Counted from the first letter of the stretch, positions 42,290 through 50,688 are shown. The stretch is DNA of 64,000 nt from Anaerolineales bacterium (GCA_019454165.1 CP075367.1:767971-831970); one strand, 5' to 3'. A program made the numbers and translations. The notes: generated by a model from the sequence alone, not told the origin.

Positions 42290-42796
42290 CTAAATGAATT
42301 TGAGAATAACTTTCCATTCTGCTACTTTTTGATGAAAACGCATGCTTGTATTTGCTCCACTTGGAGAGGGTAGCACATGGAGTATCTTGGCTGGTGCAAT
42401 CACATGCTTCTCGTAAGCGACGCGGGCTTTCTGACTGAGAAAAAAGACATGGTGGATTTGAGGGTGCTCGGCGTAGAAGGCTGCAAAGTCGTTTGGGATT
42501 TCTTGACTGATGTGCCTATCCAGGCTGGAAGGGGCAGGGTGCAGTGCGTCATCCTCTCTAATACAGGCTTTGAGCACATCCCAAAGGGCAATGCCATTCG
42601 CTACAAGCAAGTGTTTGCGGACTGAGTAATCATCAGAAAATTCCTGGTTCAACAGCATAAAGATGATTTTCCAGAATTGGTTTGTATTGCTTGCAAAGTA
42701 CGTGTTTGTCTGCAGCGATTTTTCGCCGGGCATTGTGCCGAGCAAAACTATCTTGCTGGATTTGTCAGAAATCGGGGGAAACGATTCAATTTGCAT
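42290..42796 (-). CDS. DNA-deoxyinosine (hypoxanthine) glycosylase-like protein, UDG superfamily
   Basis: 168 residues. The N-terminal IVLLGTMPGEKSLQTNTYFASNTNQFW matches the UDG family 6 pattern (LLGSxPG...NxFW, where Asn is the expected key residue). The C-terminal VLPSPSGANTSM is the Pro-Ser-Pro-Ser/Asn loop. Family 6 enzymes remove hypoxanthine from deaminated DNA. The gene is AT-rich against its neighbours, which points to recent transfer. Its ATG follows the degV TAA with no gap, so translation is probably coupled. Confidence 0.85.
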   Translation of the reverse strand: MQIESFPPISDKSSKIVLLGTMPGEKSLQTNTYFASNTNQFWKIIFMLLNQEFSDDYSVRKHLLVANGIALWDVLKACIREDDALHPAPSSLDRHISQEIPNDFAAFYAEHPQIHHVFFLSQKARVAYEKHVIAPAKILHVLPSPSGANTSMRFHQKVAEWKVILKFI

Positions 42797-43636
42797 TTAG
42801 CTGCGGATCGCAAACAGACCCAGCGAGCGCGGCCCGATGAAGCTGGCCAGCGGGGCATTGATGATCTGCTCGCTGATCGGCGTGGTGTGGCCTTCTTCGG
42901 CCAGGCGCTCACGCAGCGCCCGCGTCTCGGCCTCAAAGGCCGGCGCGCCCTGTAGCAGGGCAATGTGGCTCAGGTCGGTGAACTCTGACAAGAACTCATG
43001 CATCACGTCCACCAACTGGCGCGGGTTGCGCGCCTTCTGGGTCGGCACCAGCTGGCCATTGTCGAGCGTGAAGACTTGCAGGATCTCGAGATACTCGCCG
43101 ACCACGGCCTGGCTGTGGTTGACCTGGCCGCTGCGCTCCAGGTAGCTCAGCCCGGGCACGCACAGCATGCCGAACACGCGCGGCAGCAGGCCGCGCACAT
43201 GCAGGTCAAGCTCGGCCAGGGGCATGCCGCTGGCGCTGGCGGCAGCCGCCGCCTGCACCAGCAGGCCTAGCCCCAGCGAGATGTTGAGGCTGTCCAGCAC
43301 GCGCACCGGTACTTTGCCGTGCACTGCGCCAGCCGCGGCCTGGGCTTCCTCTTCGCTTGGACTGAAGTGGTTGGAATGCAAGAGCACCAGCACACCCTCG
43401 TGCTGCTGGCCCAGCTGGCGGTATAGCGTTTCCAACTCAGCGGCGCGCGGCGGCACCAGACGCGGCGCCGGGTCGGCGCCCCGCAAGGTGGGCGGGAAGT
43501 GGCTGGCTTTCAGGCGCTCCACGCCGGCGGGCAGCTTGGGCTGCCAGCCCGGCGAGAGGATATGCACCAGTTCCCGCCCGGGGAAGACCGGGCTGGGAAA
43601 CGAGACGGTGCTGTCAGTGACGATGGCGACGGGCAT
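42797..43636 (-). CDS. DegV-family fatty-acid-binding protein (FakB-like)
   Basis: 279 residues: IVTDSTVSFP at the N-terminus, VLVLLHSNHFSPSEEEAQAA, VRVLDSLNISLGLGLLVQAA (the DS/TxNxSLGxG motif) and LERSGQVNHSQAVVGEYLEI. DegV proteins hold a fatty acid, which FakA phosphorylates for phospholipid synthesis. The FakA-like gene is directly upstream. The C-terminal region ends in the typical IGPRSLGLFAI. Confidence 0.92.
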   Translation of the reverse strand: MPVAIVTDSTVSFPSPVFPGRELVHILSPGWQPKLPAGVERLKASHFPPTLRGADPAPRLVPPRAAELETLYRQLGQQHEGVLVLLHSNHFSPSEEEAQAAAGAVHGKVPVRVLDSLNISLGLGLLVQAAAAASASGMPLAELDLHVRGLLPRVFGMLCVPGLSYLERSGQVNHSQAVVGEYLEILQVFTLDNGQLVPTQKARNPRQLVDVMHEFLSEFTDLSHIALLQGAPAFEAETRALRERLAEEGHTTPISEQIINAPLASFIGPRSLGLFAIRS

Positions 43637-43651
43637 GCTAGGGCAGGGCGC

Positions 43652-45340
43652 TTATTCCGCAGCGAAGATGAATTGGTAGTGCGGTTGCCCGCCGTGCTGA
43701 ACTTCGATCTCCTGATCAGGGTAAGCCTGGCGGATGGTGTTCGCCACCGATTCGGCCACCTGGGCATCCACCTCTTCGCCGTAGAAGATCGAAAGCACTT
43801 CCATGTCTTCAAACTTCATCTCTTTGAGCAGGGACAGGCTGGCCTTCTCCACATCCTCGGCGGCCACCTTGAGCTTGCCGTTGTGCAGGCCGATGATCTG
43901 GCCGTCCTTCACCTTCACGCCGTCCAGCTCCACGCTGCGGGTGGCGGTGGTCACCTCGCCGGTTTGCACGGCGGCGGCCGCCTTGCGCATGGCTTCGCTC
44001 ACCGGCTCCAGCTCGCCGGTGGGGTCCCACACCAGCATGGCCGCAAGGCCTTGCGGCACGCTGGTGGTGGGCAGCACGATGGCTTCCTTCACCGTCAGCT
44101 CGGCCGCCGATTGGGCTGCCAGGGCGATGTTCTTGTTGTTGGGCAGGATCACGACCTTGTCGGTCGGCAGGTTCTCGAACGATTTCAAAATATCGGCCGT
44201 GCTGGGGTTCATGGTCTGGCCGCCTTCAATGATGGCCGCCACGCCCAGATCGGCAAAATGGCGCGCGATCCCGGCGCCGGGGGCCACCGCCACCACGGCG
44301 ATCTGGCCGGGGGCGATCGGGCGCACGGTGTATTCGCCGCGGCCCTTGGCCTGGGCGGTGATGTCGTCCATCTGGGCCATCAGGTTCTCGATGGCCACAT
44401 TGGTCACGGTGCCGAGGGTCATGATGTAGTCGATCGGCTCGTAGCGCTTCTCGGTGGGCACGTGGATATGCATGCGGAACATGCCTTCGCCTTCGCCCAC
44501 CTGGATGGATGTACCCATCTTCTCCAGCTCAGCGTAGAAGGTTGGCAGGGCCAGCTCGCCGTTGGGGCGGAAGTCCACGACCACTTCGTAGTCCTGGCCC
44601 TCCTCCACGGCTTCGAGCGAATTCTCGAGGTTGAGCGAGGCGATGGGGGCGATGATGCTCTCGGCCTGGCGCACTTGCTGGCCGCGCACCCAGCGCAGCA
44701 TGCCTTCGATGAGGAAATACAAGCCCTTGCCGCCCGAATCGACCACGCCAGCTTCCTTGAGGATCGGCAGCAGTTCCGGCGTGTGGCGCACGGAGGCGTC
44801 GGCCGCCTTCAGCACCGATTCGAGCAGTTGGATCGGGTCTTTCATGCCGCTGGCAATGGCTTCTTCGGCGGCGGTGGCCATGTCCTTGGACACGGTCAGG
44901 ATCGTGCCTTCCACCGGGCGCACCACGCCCTTGTAGGCCGTATCGCGTGATTCGCTGAAGCCGCGCGCCAGATCCTCGGCGGTCAGCAGGTCTTTGCCAT
45001 CCGCGGCGCGGGCAAAGCCGCGCCACAGCTGCGAGAGGATGACGCCGGAGTTGCCGCGCGCGCCCATCAGCGCGCCGCGGGCGACCGCCTCCAGCACTTT
45101 GCCGGCGCTCTGCTCAGCCGTCTTGTGCATCTCTTCGATGGCTGATTTCATGGTCAGCACCATGTTGGTGCCGGTGTCGCCATCCGGCACCGGGAAGACG
45201 TTGAGGGCGTTGACAGACTGTTTGTTGGCTTCCAGCCAGCCAAAGGCGGCCAGCGCCAGGCTGCGTACGCCGTTGCCGTCAACAGGGCGGTGCTGCAAGA
45301 TGGTGGCTCGGTGGGCGCGTTCTTGTGTAAGTTCTGACAT
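43652..45340 (-). CDS. fakA: DAK2-domain fatty acid kinase subunit (FakA/YloV-like)
   Basis: 562 residues. The N-terminal DhaL-like ATP domain has NVFPVPDGDTGTNMVLTM (magnesium-binding Asp triad) and GARGNSGVILSQLWRGFA. A middle domain and a C-terminal DegV-like domain (EVVVDFRPNGELALPTFYAELEKMG onwards) follow. It phosphorylates fatty acids bound to FakB. It lies between an Asp23 gene and degV, as in the yloU-yloV layout of Bacillus. Confidence 0.93.
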   Translation of the reverse strand: MSELTQERAHRATILQHRPVDGNGVRSLALAAFGWLEANKQSVNALNVFPVPDGDTGTNMVLTMKSAIEEMHKTAEQSAGKVLEAVARGALMGARGNSGVILSQLWRGFARAADGKDLLTAEDLARGFSESRDTAYKGVVRPVEGTILTVSKDMATAAEEAIASGMKDPIQLLESVLKAADASVRHTPELLPILKEAGVVDSGGKGLYFLIEGMLRWVRGQQVRQAESIIAPIASLNLENSLEAVEEGQDYEVVVDFRPNGELALPTFYAELEKMGTSIQVGEGEGMFRMHIHVPTEKRYEPIDYIMTLGTVTNVAIENLMAQMDDITAQAKGRGEYTVRPIAPGQIAVVAVAPGAGIARHFADLGVAAIIEGGQTMNPSTADILKSFENLPTDKVVILPNNKNIALAAQSAAELTVKEAIVLPTTSVPQGLAAMLVWDPTGELEPVSEAMRKAAAAVQTGEVTTATRSVELDGVKVKDGQIIGLHNGKLKVAAEDVEKASLSLLKEMKFEDMEVLSIFYGEEVDAQVAESVANTIRQAYPDQEIEVQHGGQPHYQFIFAAE

Positions 45341-45369
45341 GGGTGATTCCTGCTTCTCTCTGCTGGATT

Positions 45370-45723
45370 TTAGTCTGCGCTGACGCGCAGGCCCTGCACA
45401 TGCACATTGACATGCTGGATCGGTAGGCCCAGCGCCTTCTCTACGCTGTAGCGCACGGTCTGCGCCACGCTGGCGGCGATGGTCTTGATGTTGGTGCCGT
45501 ATTCCACCACGATGTAAATATCAATATTGATGGCGCCCTCGTCGTAGCTGACCTCGATGCCGTGGGTCGGGTCCTTGACGATGAAATTGCTGACGCCATC
45601 CAGAAAGTTCTTGGCGGCCAGGCCCACCACGCCGTACGACTGCACGGCGGCCTGGTAGGCGATGGTGGCGATGGCGCGGGGCGAAACCTGGATGCTTCCG
45701 TGGGGAGCGTTGTCTGCGGTCAT
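45370..45723 (-). CDS. Asp23/Gls24-family protein (YloU-like)
   Basis: 117 residues. Pattern: QVSPRAIATIAYQAAVQSYGVVGLA, then IDIYIVVEYGTNIKTIAASVAQTVRYSVEKALGL and VNVHVQGLRV. The family has an alkaline-shock or envelope-stress association, and its genes often sit before the FakA/YloV gene, as here. AGGA lies upstream of the ATG, 10 bp after the rpe stop. Confidence 0.92.
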   Translation of the reverse strand: MTADNAPHGSIQVSPRAIATIAYQAAVQSYGVVGLAAKNFLDGVSNFIVKDPTHGIEVSYDEGAINIDIYIVVEYGTNIKTIAASVAQTVRYSVEKALGLPIQHVNVHVQGLRVSAD

Positions 45724-45732
45724 TATGTTGTC

Positions 45733-46410
45733 CTAGTGTTGGGCTACAAGGGCGGCGTTGCGCAGGGCATGCACCCCGGCGGCGATCCCTTGCGGATGGG
45801 CGAAGATGGCATTGCCGGCCACGAAGGCCTGGCCGCCGGCGGCCAGGGCGGCCGGCAGGGTGCTGGCGTCTATGCCGCCGTCCAGTTGGATGAGGGTGTC
45901 CAGCCCGCGTTCGGCGATAGCCGCCTGCAACTGGCGCACTTTGTCAAGGCTGTCTGGCATGAAGGCCTGGCCGGAGCGGCCGGGGTTCACGCTCATCACC
46001 AGGATGATGTCGGCCTGGTCAAGATAGGGCAGCACGCGCTCAACCGGCGTGGGCGGGTTGAGCGCCAGGCCGGCTTTGCAGCCCAGGGCTCGGATGGCGG
46101 CCAAGCTGGCGGCCGGGTCTGGGCTGGCTTCGACATGGATGTGGATGTGGCTGGCGCCCGCCTCAGCAAAGGAGGCCAGCATGCCATCCGGGGACTGCAC
46201 CATCAGGTGCACATCCAGCGGCAGCTGGCTGTGCTGGCGGCAGACCCGGGTAACTTGCTGGCCCATGGTGATGGGCGGCACGAAGTGCCCGTCCATCACG
46301 TCAATATGCAGCCAGTCCGCCCCGGCCTGTTCGGCTTCGGCGATCTGCTCGGCTAAATAGCCAAAATCTGCACTGAGGATGGATGGGGCAATGATTGGCT
46401 TGGACGCCAT
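45733..46410 (-). CDS. rpe: Ribulose-phosphate 3-epimerase
   Basis: 225 residues, TIM barrel of the pentose phosphate pathway. Motifs are IAPSILSADFGYL, WLHIDVMDGHFVPPITMG, LDVHLMVQSPD, VMSVNPGRSGQAFM and IQLDGGID. The start at 46410 is chosen because a TATAAT box ends exactly 6 nt upstream; an in-frame codon further upstream (46437) lies before this box. It heads the rpe-asp23-fakA-degV operon. Confidence 0.94.
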   Translation of the reverse strand: MASKPIIAPSILSADFGYLAEQIAEAEQAGADWLHIDVMDGHFVPPITMGQQVTRVCRQHSQLPLDVHLMVQSPDGMLASFAEAGASHIHIHVEASPDPAASLAAIRALGCKAGLALNPPTPVERVLPYLDQADIILVMSVNPGRSGQAFMPDSLDKVRQLQAAIAERGLDTLIQLDGGIDASTLPAALAAGGQAFVAGNAIFAHPQGIAAGVHALRNAALVAQH

Positions 46411-46416
46411 TGGAAA

Positions 46417-46422
46417 ATTATA
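46417..46422 (-). promoter_or_regulatory. -10 box of rpe, leaderless type
   Basis: Minus-strand TATAAT, 6 nt before the ATG. Confidence 0.6.
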
Positions 46423-46466
46423 ACTGAGGCCGCCCAAGGGCCTAAACAGCGGGTCTAGAATTGCTT

Positions 46467-46525
46467 AACCACAAAGACACAAAGGGCACAAAGAAAAACG
46501 TTGTGTTCTTTGTGTCTTTGTGGTT
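46467..46525. repeat. AACCACAAAGACACAAAG inverted repeat
   Basis: Left arm 46467-46484 (AACCACAAAGACACAAAG) and right arm 46508-46525 are complementary over 18 bp, with a 23-nt spacer. It lies between the kinase stop and rpe. Thirty bases of the left arm and spacer match the copy inside recG. Confidence 0.85.
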
Positions 46526-46536
46526 TGTTTTAGGCT

Positions 46537-47559
46537 CTACTGCAAAGGCGGGTTGTAGACCAGATATACCCACATCCAGAACGGTAGCAGCCCGCCAACC
46601 GCCAGGGCAGCCAGCAGGGCCAGCCCTACCGCCACCCAATCAGTCTTGGTCTGGGTTTTGGGTTCCGGCTGCAGCTCGCTGGCCGCCAGCGGGCCGAGGG
46701 TGGGCGCGTCCGGCACTCGTTCGGCGGCGGCTGCCTGAGGCGCCGCAAAGGTCAGCAGCACGCGGCCCAGCTGGTCAGCCGCCCGGTAGCGGGCCGAAGG
46801 CTCCTTCGAGAGCACTTTGAGCATGATCTCGTTAAGCGCCGGCGGGATGTTGGGGTTGAGCTGGTTGGGCGGCACGGGCTGCTCATGGCGGTGCTGCTGG
46901 CTCAGTTCGGCCGGGGTCTTGCTGGTGAAGGGCAGCTGGCCGGTGAACATCAGATACATGATCACGCCCATGCTATATACGTCTGAGGCGGGGGAGGGGG
47001 CGCCGCCGCCGGCCTGCTCAGGCGAGAAGTATTGCGGCGAGCCCCACACGATCTCCTGCTCCTCGCGCGGGTTGATCGAGGCCAGGGCGCGGGCGATACC
47101 GAAGTCGGTCACCTTGACCCGCCCGTCCGGCGTCACCAAAAAGTTGTGCGGCTTGATGTCGCAGTGCACCAGGCCGGCGCGGTGGGCGTAGCCCAGCCCC
47201 TTGCAGGCCTGGATCACGAGGGGGATGCCTTCTTCGAGCGAATAGACCCGCTTCTGCTTGATGAGCGTGTTCAGGTCGGTGCCGGGCACATACTCCATGA
47301 CGATGAACAGGTGCTCTTCGTCATAGCCAAAGTCATATACGGTGACGATGTTGCTGTGGCTCAGGTTGGCGGCCGCCTTGGCCTCCTGGCGGAAGCGCTC
47401 ACGGAAGGCGGCGTCCTTGGAGTAATCCTCGCGCAGTACCTTGATGGCCACATCGCGCTCCAGCATCAGGTCACGGCCGCGGTAGACGCTGGCCATGCCG
47501 CCTTTTTCAAGGAAGTCTTGCAGCTGGTAGCGCTTGTTGAGCAGCAGTTTCTCAGACAT
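46537..47559 (-). CDS. Serine/threonine protein kinase, membrane-anchored, no PASTA domain
   Basis: 340 residues. Eukaryotic-type kinase domain (about 10-270): GGMASVYRGRD glycine loop, VAIKVL lysine, HCDIKPHNFLV catalytic loop and DFGIARA. The usual HRD is HCD, so it belongs to the non-RD group, often less dependent on activation-loop phosphorylation. A linker leads to one C-terminal transmembrane helix and an outside tail of only a few residues. Gene order with rpe is like Bacillus prkC-rpe, but the PASTA sensor is absent. A TAAAAT box ends 7 nt before the ATG. Confidence 0.9.
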   Translation of the reverse strand: MSEKLLLNKRYQLQDFLEKGGMASVYRGRDLMLERDVAIKVLREDYSKDAAFRERFRQEAKAAANLSHSNIVTVYDFGYDEEHLFIVMEYVPGTDLNTLIKQKRVYSLEEGIPLVIQACKGLGYAHRAGLVHCDIKPHNFLVTPDGRVKVTDFGIARALASINPREEQEIVWGSPQYFSPEQAGGGAPSPASDVYSMGVIMYLMFTGQLPFTSKTPAELSQQHRHEQPVPPNQLNPNIPPALNEIMLKVLSKEPSARYRAADQLGRVLLTFAAPQAAAAERVPDAPTLGPLAASELQPEPKTQTKTDWVAVGLALLAALAVGGLLPFWMWVYLVYNPPLQ

Positions 47560-47566
47560 GGCTTTG

Positions 47567-47572
47567 ATTTTA
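47567..47572 (-). promoter_or_regulatory. -10 box of the kinase gene, leaderless type
   Basis: Minus-strand TAAAAT ends 7 nt before the ATG at 47559. Confidence 0.5.
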
Positions 47573-47601
47573 TCGTAGCCAACCCGCTTGCGATGAGGCG
47601 A

Positions 47602-47630
47602 TTGACAAGTTTGGGCAATCCTCGTAGACT
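47602..47630 (+). promoter_or_regulatory. Sigma-70-like promoter of the FGE-fold gene
   Basis: TTGACA (47602-47607), exactly 17 bp, then TAGACT (47625-47630). It diverges from the kinase promoter, with only 30 bp between the two -10/-35 regions. Confidence 0.6.
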
Positions 47631-47657
47631 GCGCTGATCGGGCGCCGGTGACCTTGT

Positions 47658-48554
47658 ATGCAACTGAAAAAACGCCCATTTTCCCCTCGTTCATGGCTCG
47701 CCTGGCTAAAGCAGCAGTTCGCACTGCGTTCGCAGCAGGGTAGCGCAGCCGCCCCGCCCACTGCCCACCCGCCGCTCGCAGTTGACCCCAGACGTGCCCG
47801 CCTGCATATCCTGCTGGCCATGGCCATCTTCGCAAGCCTGGCGCCGCTTTCCCTGTTGTTCGCCGAGGGGCGCCAAACCCTGCGCCGTGACGTGCTGACC
47901 GGCAATGTGCAGGTGCGCATCCCGGCCGGCGAGTTCATTATGGGCAGTGACCTGGCCCAGGCCTGGGGCCGCGGGGTAGACACCCTGCCCGAGCGCAGCG
48001 TCTATCTGGACGAGTACTGGATCTCGCGCACGCAGGTCACCAACCGGCAATATTCGCGTTGTGTGGCCGTAGGCGCCTGCCAGATGCCAGTCGGCCATCA
48101 ATACAATCCGCACTATTACGTGGTTGCCTATGCCACCCATCCGGTAGTGTATGTAACCTGGTATGACGCCCAGGCCTACTGCGCCTGGGCCGGCGGGCGG
48201 CTGCCCACCGAAGCCGAATGGGAGAAAGCCGCCCGCGGCACGGATGGGCGCAGCTTCCCGTGGGGCGAGCAGACCGAACGGGTTCTGCGGCTTGCCCGCG
48301 TAGAGCGCAACCCTGACACGCGCACCACGCGCCCGGTGGGCTCCTATTTCATGGGCGCCAGCCCCTACGGCATCTGGGACATGGGCGGTAACGTGCGCGA
48401 ATGGGTGGACGACTGGTTCGACGCCGATAGCAAAGTCCTGCGCGGCGCAGCCTGGTACGATCCGTATCTGTACGCGCTGACGTATGCGCGCCTCTCGCAC
48501 GAGCCGGATTCGGCCGGCGGGGCCCGCGGCTTCCGCTGCGTCTGGGACGAGTAG
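47658..48554 (+). CDS. FGE-sulfatase-fold (SUMF1-like) protein, membrane-anchored
   Basis: 298 residues. One transmembrane helix (about 48-70) precedes the C-type-lectin-like formylglycine-generating-enzyme fold: VRIPAGEFIMGSD, YWISRTQVTNRQYSRCV, PVVYVTWYDAQAYCAWAGG, RLPTEAEWEKAARG, GIWDMGGNVREWVDDWF and GGARGFRCV. The two cysteines of true FGE are not seen in the VLRGAAWYDPYLYALTYARL region, so sulfatase activation is unlikely. It may bind a ligand or another protein next to the divergent kinase gene. Confidence 0.87.
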   Translation: MQLKKRPFSPRSWLAWLKQQFALRSQQGSAAAPPTAHPPLAVDPRRARLHILLAMAIFASLAPLSLLFAEGRQTLRRDVLTGNVQVRIPAGEFIMGSDLAQAWGRGVDTLPERSVYLDEYWISRTQVTNRQYSRCVAVGACQMPVGHQYNPHYYVVAYATHPVVYVTWYDAQAYCAWAGGRLPTEAEWEKAARGTDGRSFPWGEQTERVLRLARVERNPDTRTTRPVGSYFMGASPYGIWDMGGNVREWVDDWFDADSKVLRGAAWYDPYLYALTYARLSHEPDSAGGARGFRCVWDE

Positions 48555-48593
48555 CGCCCCGCGCGCCATTCCGCCTCGCCGCGTAGTATCCTT

Positions 48594-49094
48594 GTGCCCG
48601 TGGAAATTCAGGATCTGATCGCCTGGCTGCGCCGCTATCTTTCGGCCAAGGTGCTGCTGGCGGCGCTGGGCCTGGCGATCGTGCTCGGTGTGGCCGGCGT
48701 GTACGCCATGTTCGTCTACCTGCCCGCCAGCACCGTGGAGGAGCGCTCCGCCGCGCTGACCTGGATCCCCGGGCCTACCAATACCCCGGCGCCCACCGCA
48801 ACCCCGGTGCCCACCTCCACGCCCACGCCGGCCTTTGAGCCGCCCGCCAGCGGTGAGATGGGCGTGGGCGCGTATGTGCAGATCGTCGGCACCGAGGGGC
48901 GCGGCCTCAATATCCGCAATGCGCCCGGGCTTTCCACCAATATTCAGTTCCTGGCTTATGATGCCGAAGTCTTTGTGGTGCGGGATGGCCCGCGCGAGGT
49001 GGACGGGTTGACCTGGTGGTACCTAGTGACCCCGGTGGACTCCGCCCGCGCTGGCTGGGCCGCAGGAACGTATCTGGAAGTTGTAGTCGAATAG
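48594..49094 (+). CDS. Membrane protein with C-terminal bacterial SH3 domain
   Basis: 166 residues. A transmembrane helix (about 20-45) is followed by a Pro/Thr linker (55-80) and an SH3b-like domain (about 85-165): VGAYVQIVGTEGRGLNIRNAPGLS, VFVVRDGPREVDGLTWWYLVTP and GWAAGTYLEVV. SH3b domains bind peptidoglycan or peptides outside the cell. The start is GTG at 48594 or 48600; a TAGTAT box (48584-48589) lies just before both. Confidence 0.82.
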   Translation: MPVEIQDLIAWLRRYLSAKVLLAALGLAIVLGVAGVYAMFVYLPASTVEERSAALTWIPGPTNTPAPTATPVPTSTPTPAFEPPASGEMGVGAYVQIVGTEGRGLNIRNAPGLSTNIQFLAYDAEVFVVRDGPREVDGLTWWYLVTPVDSARAGWAAGTYLEVVVE

Positions 49095-49122
49095 AAAGGA
49101 AGTAATGCGTGATCCGGGAACC

Positions 49123-49146
49123 GTGAGCAGGAGATCTCCTGCTCAC
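49123..49146. repeat. Perfect 24-bp palindrome before the DUF971 gene
   Basis: GTGAGCAGGAGATCTCCTGC and the remaining CTCAC form a complete palindrome with no loop. The downstream TGCTCACTGATCG resembles the flank of the stem-loop near 20190, so a repeat family is likely. It could also be an operator. Confidence 0.6.
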
Positions 49147-49175
49147 AAGGTACGGATGACTGCTCACTGATCGTT

Positions 49176-49523
49176 ATGACCGAACCCATCCCCAAATCCA
49201 TCGCCGCCAACCGGGCCGAGGCGCGCCTGACCATCGAGTGGAGCAATGGCCGCGTGGTCAGCTATCCGTTCGAGCTGCTGCGCAACGCCTGCCCGTGCGC
49301 CCAGTGCCGCGGCGGCCACGAGAACATGAAGCCCGAGCCTGACCCGGGCGTCTTCGTCATCCCGCTGATGAGCGCCAATGCCACCTGCCTGGTGGGTATT
49401 GAGGCAGTGGGCAACTACGCCATCAACGTGGAATGGGAAGACGGCCACAAGTACGGCATCTACAACTGGTATTACCTATTGGCGCTGGCCGACGAGATGG
49501 AAAAGCACGCCAAGAGCAACTAG
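49176..49523 (+). CDS. DUF971-domain protein
   Basis: 115 residues. Pattern LTIEWSNGRVVSYPFELLRNACPCAQCRG, then VGIEAVGNYAINVEWEDGHKYGIYNWYYLLAL. This is the DUF971 fold also found at the N-terminus of gamma-butyrobetaine hydroxylase, with a conserved CPCAxCRG. In other bacteria it lies near genes for Fe-S cluster handling; here no such neighbour is seen. It ends just before a two-way terminator. Confidence 0.92.
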   Translation: MTEPIPKSIAANRAEARLTIEWSNGRVVSYPFELLRNACPCAQCRGGHENMKPEPDPGVFVIPLMSANATCLVGIEAVGNYAINVEWEDGHKYGIYNWYYLLALADEMEKHAKSN

Positions 49524-49525
49524 AG

Positions 49526-49560
49526 AAAAAATAAGCCGGCTGTAAGCCGGCTTATTTTTT
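49526..49560. terminator. Bidirectional terminator between DUF971 and response regulator genes
   Basis: 15-bp perfect arms (AAAAAATAAGCCGGC and complement) with loop TGTAA. The response-regulator stop codon lies in the right arm. Confidence 0.88.
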
Positions 49561-50334
49561 GGTCTTCTTTTCTTTAGGCTCTTTTGCAGGCTCTTTTGCC
49601 TTTTTCTCTTCCGGGGCTTCATGCTCCCGCTTGAAATCTACAAAGCGATAACCCACGCCGCGCTCGGTGAGGATGTATTTGGGATGGGCCGGGTCTTTCT
49701 CCAGCTTCTCACGCAGGTAATTGACGTACAGGCGCACATAGTGCGGCTCGTCACGGTACTCGTAGCCCCAAACCTTGGCTAGGATCTGGTCATGCGTGAC
49801 CACCCAGCCGGCGTTCTGCACCAGGTGGTAGAGCAGGCGGTATTCGGTGGGGCGCAGCTTCACCAGCTTGCCATCCACCCATACTTCACGGCGGTCAAAA
49901 TCCAGCTTGAGGCGGTCATCCACCTGGATGATTCCCTCGCTGCCGCGCTGGGTCTCGGTGCGGCGCAGTACGGCGCGCACGCGGCTCACCAGCTCGCGCG
50001 GGCTGAACGGCTTGGTCACATAGTCATCGGCGCCCAGCTCCAAGCCGCGCACGCGGTCATCTTCCTCTGACTTGGCGGTGAGCATGATGACGGGGACGTC
50101 ATTGTTCTCACGGATCAGGCGCAATACTTCGAAGCCGTCAATATCCGGCAGCATCACATCCAGCACGATCAGGTCGGGCAGGCTTTGGCGTAGCTTGTCC
50201 ATCGCCTTCTTGCCGGAGAAGGCTTCTTCGACCTGGAAGCCGTCTTGTTCCAGGTTCAGGCGGATGAAGCGCACAATCCGCTCTTCATCGTCCACCACCA
50301 GAATGCGTTTGTTGGTCAGTTGAGATTCAGTCAT
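49552..50334 (-). CDS. OmpR/PhoB-type response regulator (orphan)
   Basis: 260 residues. Receiver domain: VVDDEERIV acidic pair, the phospho-Asp in [18 protein letters not shown], Thr/Ser in [12 protein letters not shown] and Lys in [12 protein letters not shown]. Winged-helix DNA-binding domain: [17 protein letters not shown] and [18 protein letters not shown] 25-residue Lys/Glu/Pro tail follows. No histidine kinase is adjacent. ATG 50334 is preferred over a TTG at 50349. Confidence 0.93.
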   Translation of the reverse strand: MTESQLTNKRILVVDDEERIVRFIRLNLEQDGFQVEEAFSGKKAMDKLRQSLPDLIVLDVMLPDIDGFEVLRLIRENNDVPVIMLTAKSEEDDRVRGLELGADDYVTKPFSPRELVSRVRAVLRRTETQRGSEGIIQVDDRLKLDFDRREVWVDGKLVKLRPTEYRLLYHLVQNAGWVVTHDQILAKVWGYEYRDEPHYVRLYVNYLREKLEKDPAHPKYILTERGVGYRFVDFKREHEAPEEKKAKEPAKEPKEKKTKK

Positions 50335-50365
50335 AAGGTCATAGCTCAAATTTGGTCACATATTC

Positions 50366-50440
50366 ACACAGATGAACGCGGATGCTTAAAAAAGATGAAT
50401 CGGATGTATCCGCTTTTAAATCTGTGTTCATCTGTGGATC
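50366..50440. repeat. ACAGATGAAC...GTTCATCTGT inverted repeat
   Basis: ACAGATGAACGCGGATG (from 50369) faces the inverted TCTGTGTTCATCTGTGGAT (50421-50439). A relative, TCTGTGTTTATCTGTGGAT, is at 871-889. It lies upstream of the response regulator and overlaps the next gene's stop by two bases. Confidence 0.7.
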
Positions 50441-50681
50441 ATTCCCTCACAAAGCCGATGATCTCATCTTCGCCGCCGCTGGGCAGAATTTCTACGAAGC
50501 TGATACGCGTCCACGGCCAGTACACGGTGGTCACATCGTTTTGAAGGTAGTGCAGGTCTTTGCCATCCCGCTTGCGCGGGTTTTGCACGCGCAGCATGGT
50601 GTCGGTGGGGTTGGGCAGCTCTTCGATCTCGCCCACTACGGGGTCTTCGTTGTGCAGATGGATGAGTACGGTGTGCGGCAT
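50439..50681 (-). CDS. Small conserved-looking protein downstream of the FHA gene
   Basis: 80 residues, 7 bp after the FHA stop, with GAGG four bases before the ATG. Sequence is rich in beta-type residues and acidic: HTVLIHLHNEDPVVGEIEEL, NPRKRDGKDLHYLQNDVTTV and WPWTRISFVEILP. No known domain. Being last in the kinase-phosphatase operon, it may be a small partner of that module. Confidence 0.72.
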   Translation of the reverse strand: MPHTVLIHLHNEDPVVGEIEELPNPTDTMLRVQNPRKRDGKDLHYLQNDVTTVYWPWTRISFVEILPSGGEDEIIGFVRE

Positions 50682-50688
50682 GCTGCCT

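Noticed and set aside
41886..42293. Plus-strand 135-codon frame in the AT-rich islet
   Set aside because: It overlaps the minus-strand 92-residue gene, which has a good ribosome-binding site and balanced composition.
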